Shown: positions 61,326-64,000 of the stretch, one piece after another
Layout of the letters: each line of letters opens with the position of its first letter
Numbering within the stretch: the first letter of the stretch is position 1
Source: PALSA-894 sp963828625
GTDB taxonomy: Bacteria > Pseudomonadota > Alphaproteobacteria > Rhizobiales > Xanthobacteraceae
Direction: 5' to 3'
Length of the DNA stretch: 64,000 nt
Assembly: GCA_963828625.1 (NCBI GenBank)
Contig: CAWHEX010000008.1
Span: 62,001 to 126,000, forward strand
Notes under the pieces: generated by a model
What the model was told of the DNA's origin: nothing
What the model saw: only the letters and a program-made list of their open reading frames with translations
Database searches by the model: none
Program-made: the position numbers and the translations under genes

Positions 61326-61667
61326 CTACTTGCCGCCGCCCTTCTTCGCCGGCTTGATGTTCTTCCACAGCGGCATCGCTTTGCGCGCCGAGAGCTTGTG
61401 AACGAAGAATACGACCGTTTGCGCGATGAACTCCGGCTTCGCCGCCTTGGTCTGCGCCAGCAGGCAGTAAGCGCCCGAGGGCAGGTCTTCGCCGAACGGG
61501 ACGTCCGCCGAGCCCTTGCCGCCGTTTGCCAGCGCCTTGCTCTTCGACTCGGTGATCACGCCGGTCCCCGCGGACACGAACACGAGAGCGGGGTCCTTCG
61601 GCATGTCGCCGCCGTATTCGACGGTGACGCTGGTCAGGTCCTGCGAGACGTAATTCAGAAAGGCCAT
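61326..61667 (-). CDS. Small protein upstream of the orphan OB-fold gene
   Basis: A 113-residue cytoplasmic protein (MAFLNYVSQDLTSVTVEYGG, then PALVFVSAGTGVITESKSKA and a basic Lys-rich end, KNIKPAKKGGGK). I recognise no domain. Its only visible association is with the gp5-type OB-fold gene just downstream, which suggests a shared role. The ATG at 61667 is preceded by GGGGA; an upstream ATG at 61682 would add five residues. Confidence 0.7.
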   Translation of the reverse strand: MAFLNYVSQDLTSVTVEYGGDMPKDPALVFVSAGTGVITESKSKALANGGKGSADVPFGEDLPSGAYCLLAQTKAAKPEFIAQTVVFFVHKLSARKAMPLWKNIKPAKKGGGK

Positions 61668-61798
61668 GTCGAAATTCCCCATCGGTGGCGGCGCTCTACC
61701 ATTGCGGGTATTTCGGAGCGAGGCAAGCATCGGCGGCCGACGGCATTCTCGTGCCTGACGCTCTCGGCTAGAGTGTTCCCAAAATCAGGGAGGTCGCC

Positions 61799-62723
61799 AT
61801 GTCCGAACAACTGCTTGCCGAGAAGAATGCCGCGCTCGAAGCGCCGCAGCCGCTGACGCAGGCGTGGATCGACCAGCGCATCTTCGATCTCTACGACGAG
61901 TATTGCCACGGCTACATCGACCGCCGCGAGTTTCTGGCGCGCGCGGGCGCGATCGCCGGCGGGCTCGCGATGGCGCAGGCGCTGATGCCGCGCTACGCGC
62001 AGGCGCAGACGATCTCGTTCACCGATCCGCGCATCAAGGCGAAGTATGTGAGCTATCCCTCGCCGGGCGGCACCTCCGGCACGATGCGCGGCTATCTGGT
62101 GACAGCCGAGCGGGCAGGGGCCGTTCCCGACCGTGCTGGTGATCCACGAGAACCGCGGGCTCAATCCCTACATCGAGGATGTGGCGCGCCGCGCCGCGGC
62201 CGATGGCTTCCTCGCGCTCGCGCCCGACGGGCTGTCGCCGGTCGGCGGCTATCCGGGCAACGACGACGACGGCCGGACGCTGCAGGCCGGCCTCGATCAG
62301 GGCAAGCTGCGCACCGACATGATCAACAGCGCGCGGTTTCTCAAAGGGCAGGCGAATTCGACCGGCAAGCTCGGCGTCACGGGCTTTTGCTGGGGCGGCG
62401 GCACGACCAATTTCCTCGCCGCGACCCTGGGCGCCGACATGCACGCGGGCGTGCCTTACTATGGCGCTGCCGCGGAGACCGCGAGCGTCGCGAAGATCAA
62501 GGCGCCGCTGCTGGTGCAGTACGCCGAGACCGACGAGCGCATCAACGCGATGTGGCCGGAATACGAGAAGGCGCTGAAGGCTGCGAACGTGCCGCACGAG
62601 ATGCACACGTATCCCGGCACGCAGCACGGCTTCCACAACAACTCCACGCCGCGCTATCACGAGGCGTCGGCGAAACTTGCGTGGGACCGCACGATCGCGT
62701 TCTTCAAGAAGCATCTCGCCTGA
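61799..62723 (+). CDS. Dienelactone hydrolase family protein, Tat-exported, frameshifted
   Basis: About 307 residues of the alpha/beta hydrolase DLH family with a Tat signal (DRREFLARAGAIAGG). The catalytic triad appears as Cys in GFCWGGG, Asp in ETDERI and His in QHGFHN; the substrate strand reads VLVIHENRGLNPY. One extra base near 62120 splits the frame. Homologues hydrolyse lactones or esters in aromatic degradation. It sits directly upstream of a TctC gene. Confidence 0.88.
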
Positions 62724-62757
62724 GCGCCGGCCAACAGAACAAGACGGAGGAAGCGCA

Positions 62758-63738
62758 ATGCACCGCGCAAGGCTGCTGATCGGATTCGTTTCGGCTCTCG
62801 TCATGTCCGGAGCGTTCGCCGCGTCCGCAGTCGCGCAGCAATACCCCAACCGGGTGGTGAAGCTGATCGTCCCGCAGACGCCGGGCGGCGCGACCGACGT
62901 GTTCGCGCGCAAGATCGGCCAGTTGCTCGGCGAGAAGTGGGGGCAGGCGGTCGTGATCGAGAACCGCGCGGGCGCGGGCGGCGTGGTCGGCACCGACGTG
63001 GTCGCGAAGTCCGCGCCGGACGGCTACACGCTGCTGGTGACGTACGCGGGCTCGCAGGCGATCAACCCGAGCCTCTATCCGAAAATCCCGTTCGACAGCG
63101 TGAAGGACTTCACCACGATCGCGACGCTCGCCTCGACGCCGTTCATCCTGATCGTCAATCCGAATTTGCCGGCGAAGAGTTTGGGCGAGTACGTCGCGCT
63201 CGCGCGCGCCAAGCCCGACGCACTGACCTATGCGTCATCCGGCAACGGCTCGGTCAATCATCTGCTCGGCGAGATGGTCAAGTCCGAAGCGGGCATCAAG
63301 ATGCTGCACGTTCCCTATCGCGGCGTTGCGCCCGCGATCACCGACGTGATCGGGGGTCAGGTGGATTCTGCATTCTCCAGCGTGCCGTCGGTGCTTCAGA
63401 TGATCCAGACCGACAAGGTGCGCGCGCTCGCGGTGTCGAGCGGCAAGCGCATCGCGGCGGCGCCGGAGATTCCGACGATCGCCGAGCAGGGCTTTCCGGG
63501 CTTCGACGTGAACCCGTGGTGGGGCATCCTCGCGCCCGCCGGCATCGATGCCGCCATCGTGCGCAAGATCAGCGCCGACGTCGCCGCGATCCTGCGCACG
63601 AAGGAGATGATCGACTTTCTCGCCGCGCAGGGCGCCGAGCCGCTTATCATGTCGCCCGAGGACTTCCTGAAAGTGCTCGAAGCCGACGTCGTGACGTGGG
63701 CCAAGGTGGTGAAAGCCGCGGGCGTCACGCTGAACTGA
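62758..63738 (+). CDS. TctC/Bug tripartite tricarboxylate transporter substrate-binding protein 5
   Basis: An intact 326-residue periplasmic binding protein and the clearest member of the family in this window: Sec signal peptide, QQYPNRVVKLIVPQTPGGAT, VIENRAGAGGVVGTD, HVPYRGVAPAITDVIGG and the usual C-terminal domain ending VKAAGVTLN. It lies 34 bp after the dienelactone hydrolase stop with a strong GGAGG, so the two form an operon; binding of a lactone breakdown product is an attractive but unproven guess. No TctA/TctB. Confidence 0.93.
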   Translation: MHRARLLIGFVSALVMSGAFAASAVAQQYPNRVVKLIVPQTPGGATDVFARKIGQLLGEKWGQAVVIENRAGAGGVVGTDVVAKSAPDGYTLLVTYAGSQAINPSLYPKIPFDSVKDFTTIATLASTPFILIVNPNLPAKSLGEYVALARAKPDALTYASSGNGSVNHLLGEMVKSEAGIKMLHVPYRGVAPAITDVIGGQVDSAFSSVPSVLQMIQTDKVRALAVSSGKRIAAAPEIPTIAEQGFPGFDVNPWWGILAPAGIDAAIVRKISADVAAILRTKEMIDFLAAQGAEPLIMSPEDFLKVLEADVVTWAKVVKAAGVTLN

Positions 63739-63753
63739 GCGGCGCGCGCCTCC

Positions 63754-63936
63754 TTATGCCGTGTGGCCCGGATCGATCGGCTTCGGGTTCTGCAGTTTGT
63801 CGTCGTCCATCACCTGCGCCTTTCCCATGCCCGGCACGCCCTGTTCGCCCTGACGTGCCTTCGCGATGTCGTCCTCGGTCGGGCGGCCGTCGTCGCGGCC
63901 TGCGCGGATTTTTCCTTTGGTAAGCGGGTCGGTCAT
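63754..63936 (-). CDS. Small acidic hypothetical protein
   Basis: A 60-residue protein (MTDPLTKGKIRAGRDDGRPT, EDDIAKARQGEQGVPGMG, then DDDKLQNPKPIDPGHTA), strongly hydrophilic, no membrane segment and no domain I recognise. A GGAG box precedes the ATG at 63936. Convergent with the TctC gene. The remaining bases to 64000 hold nothing supportable. Confidence 0.6.
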   Translation of the reverse strand: MTDPLTKGKIRAGRDDGRPTEDDIAKARQGEQGVPGMGKAQVMDDDKLQNPKPIDPGHTA

Positions 63937-64000
63937 GGGCGCGCTCCTTTTTCACACCTCACAGGAACGCATGGCGCGCCCGCCATGTTCCGCGCTACGG

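Overview
The window looks like a chromosome segment of a G+C-rich alphaproteobacterium of the Hyphomicrobiales (Bradyrhizobium/Rhodopseudomonas/Xanthobacteraceae-like). The evidence is the carB-greA-Lrp-trxB neighbourhood, the dnaG-rpoD pair, the expansion of TctC/Bug-type solute-binding proteins, DUF992 and DUF1800/DUF1501 proteins, and a palindromic intergenic repeat typical of that group. This placement rests on gene content only.

Layout. 1-8 kb: Tat-exported DUF1800/DUF1501 pair, Sco1 copper protein, exported metallo-beta-lactamase-fold enzyme, ABC exporter, PQQ-type sugar dehydrogenase. 8-12 kb: four tandem TctC solute-binding proteins. 12-25 kb: GST, PhyH dioxygenase, GT87 glycosyltransferase, aspartate aminotransferase, a large ELW/cadherin/FG-GAP surface protein, DUF992, acyltransferase, EF-G-like GTPase, MsrP. 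25-37 kb: housekeeping block (LysR, trxB, Lrp, greA, carB, YihY, a tRNA-like gene, methyltransferase, cupin, TMEM175 channel, carA, YqeY). 37-42 kb: dnaG and rpoD. 42-43.5 kb: exported caspase-like protein. 43.4-43.85 kb: a strange G-biased block and an inverted fragment of rpoD. 43.85-46.6 kb: a visibly A+T-richer, tightly packed four-gene minus-strand cassette (MazG pyrophosphohydrolase, thymidylate synthase-like, uracil-DNA glycosylase family, Panacea domain). This is the best candidate here for an undescribed system. 46.6-47.2 kb: structured non-coding repeat. 47-58 kb: EVE-like protein, aminotransferase, thioesterase, SDR, two luciferase-like oxidoreductases, OYE, HlyU, cytochrome c, serine hydrolase, RecD-like helicase. 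58-64 kb: HerA-like ATPase, a non-coding repeat region, an orphan gp5-type OB-fold protein with a small partner, dienelactone hydrolase, a fifth TctC, and a small hypothetical.

Data quality. Around twenty genes, including the essential carA, carB, rpoD, trxB and greA, are broken by single-base indels, mostly one extra base. The simplest reading is residual sequence error, so I annotate such genes as whole CDSs and give the break positions. The 43.4-43.85 kb join is also suspect, so linkage of the low-G+C cassette to rpoD needs checking.

Themes. Several neighbours concern nucleotides: carA/carB (carbamoyl phosphate for pyrimidines), the MazG/TS/UDG cassette, and an EVE-like domain just beside it. 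The exported proteins (Sco1, cytochrome c, PQQ dehydrogenase, MsrP, DUF1800/1501) and five TctC binding proteins suggest a metabolically flexible aerobic heterotroph.
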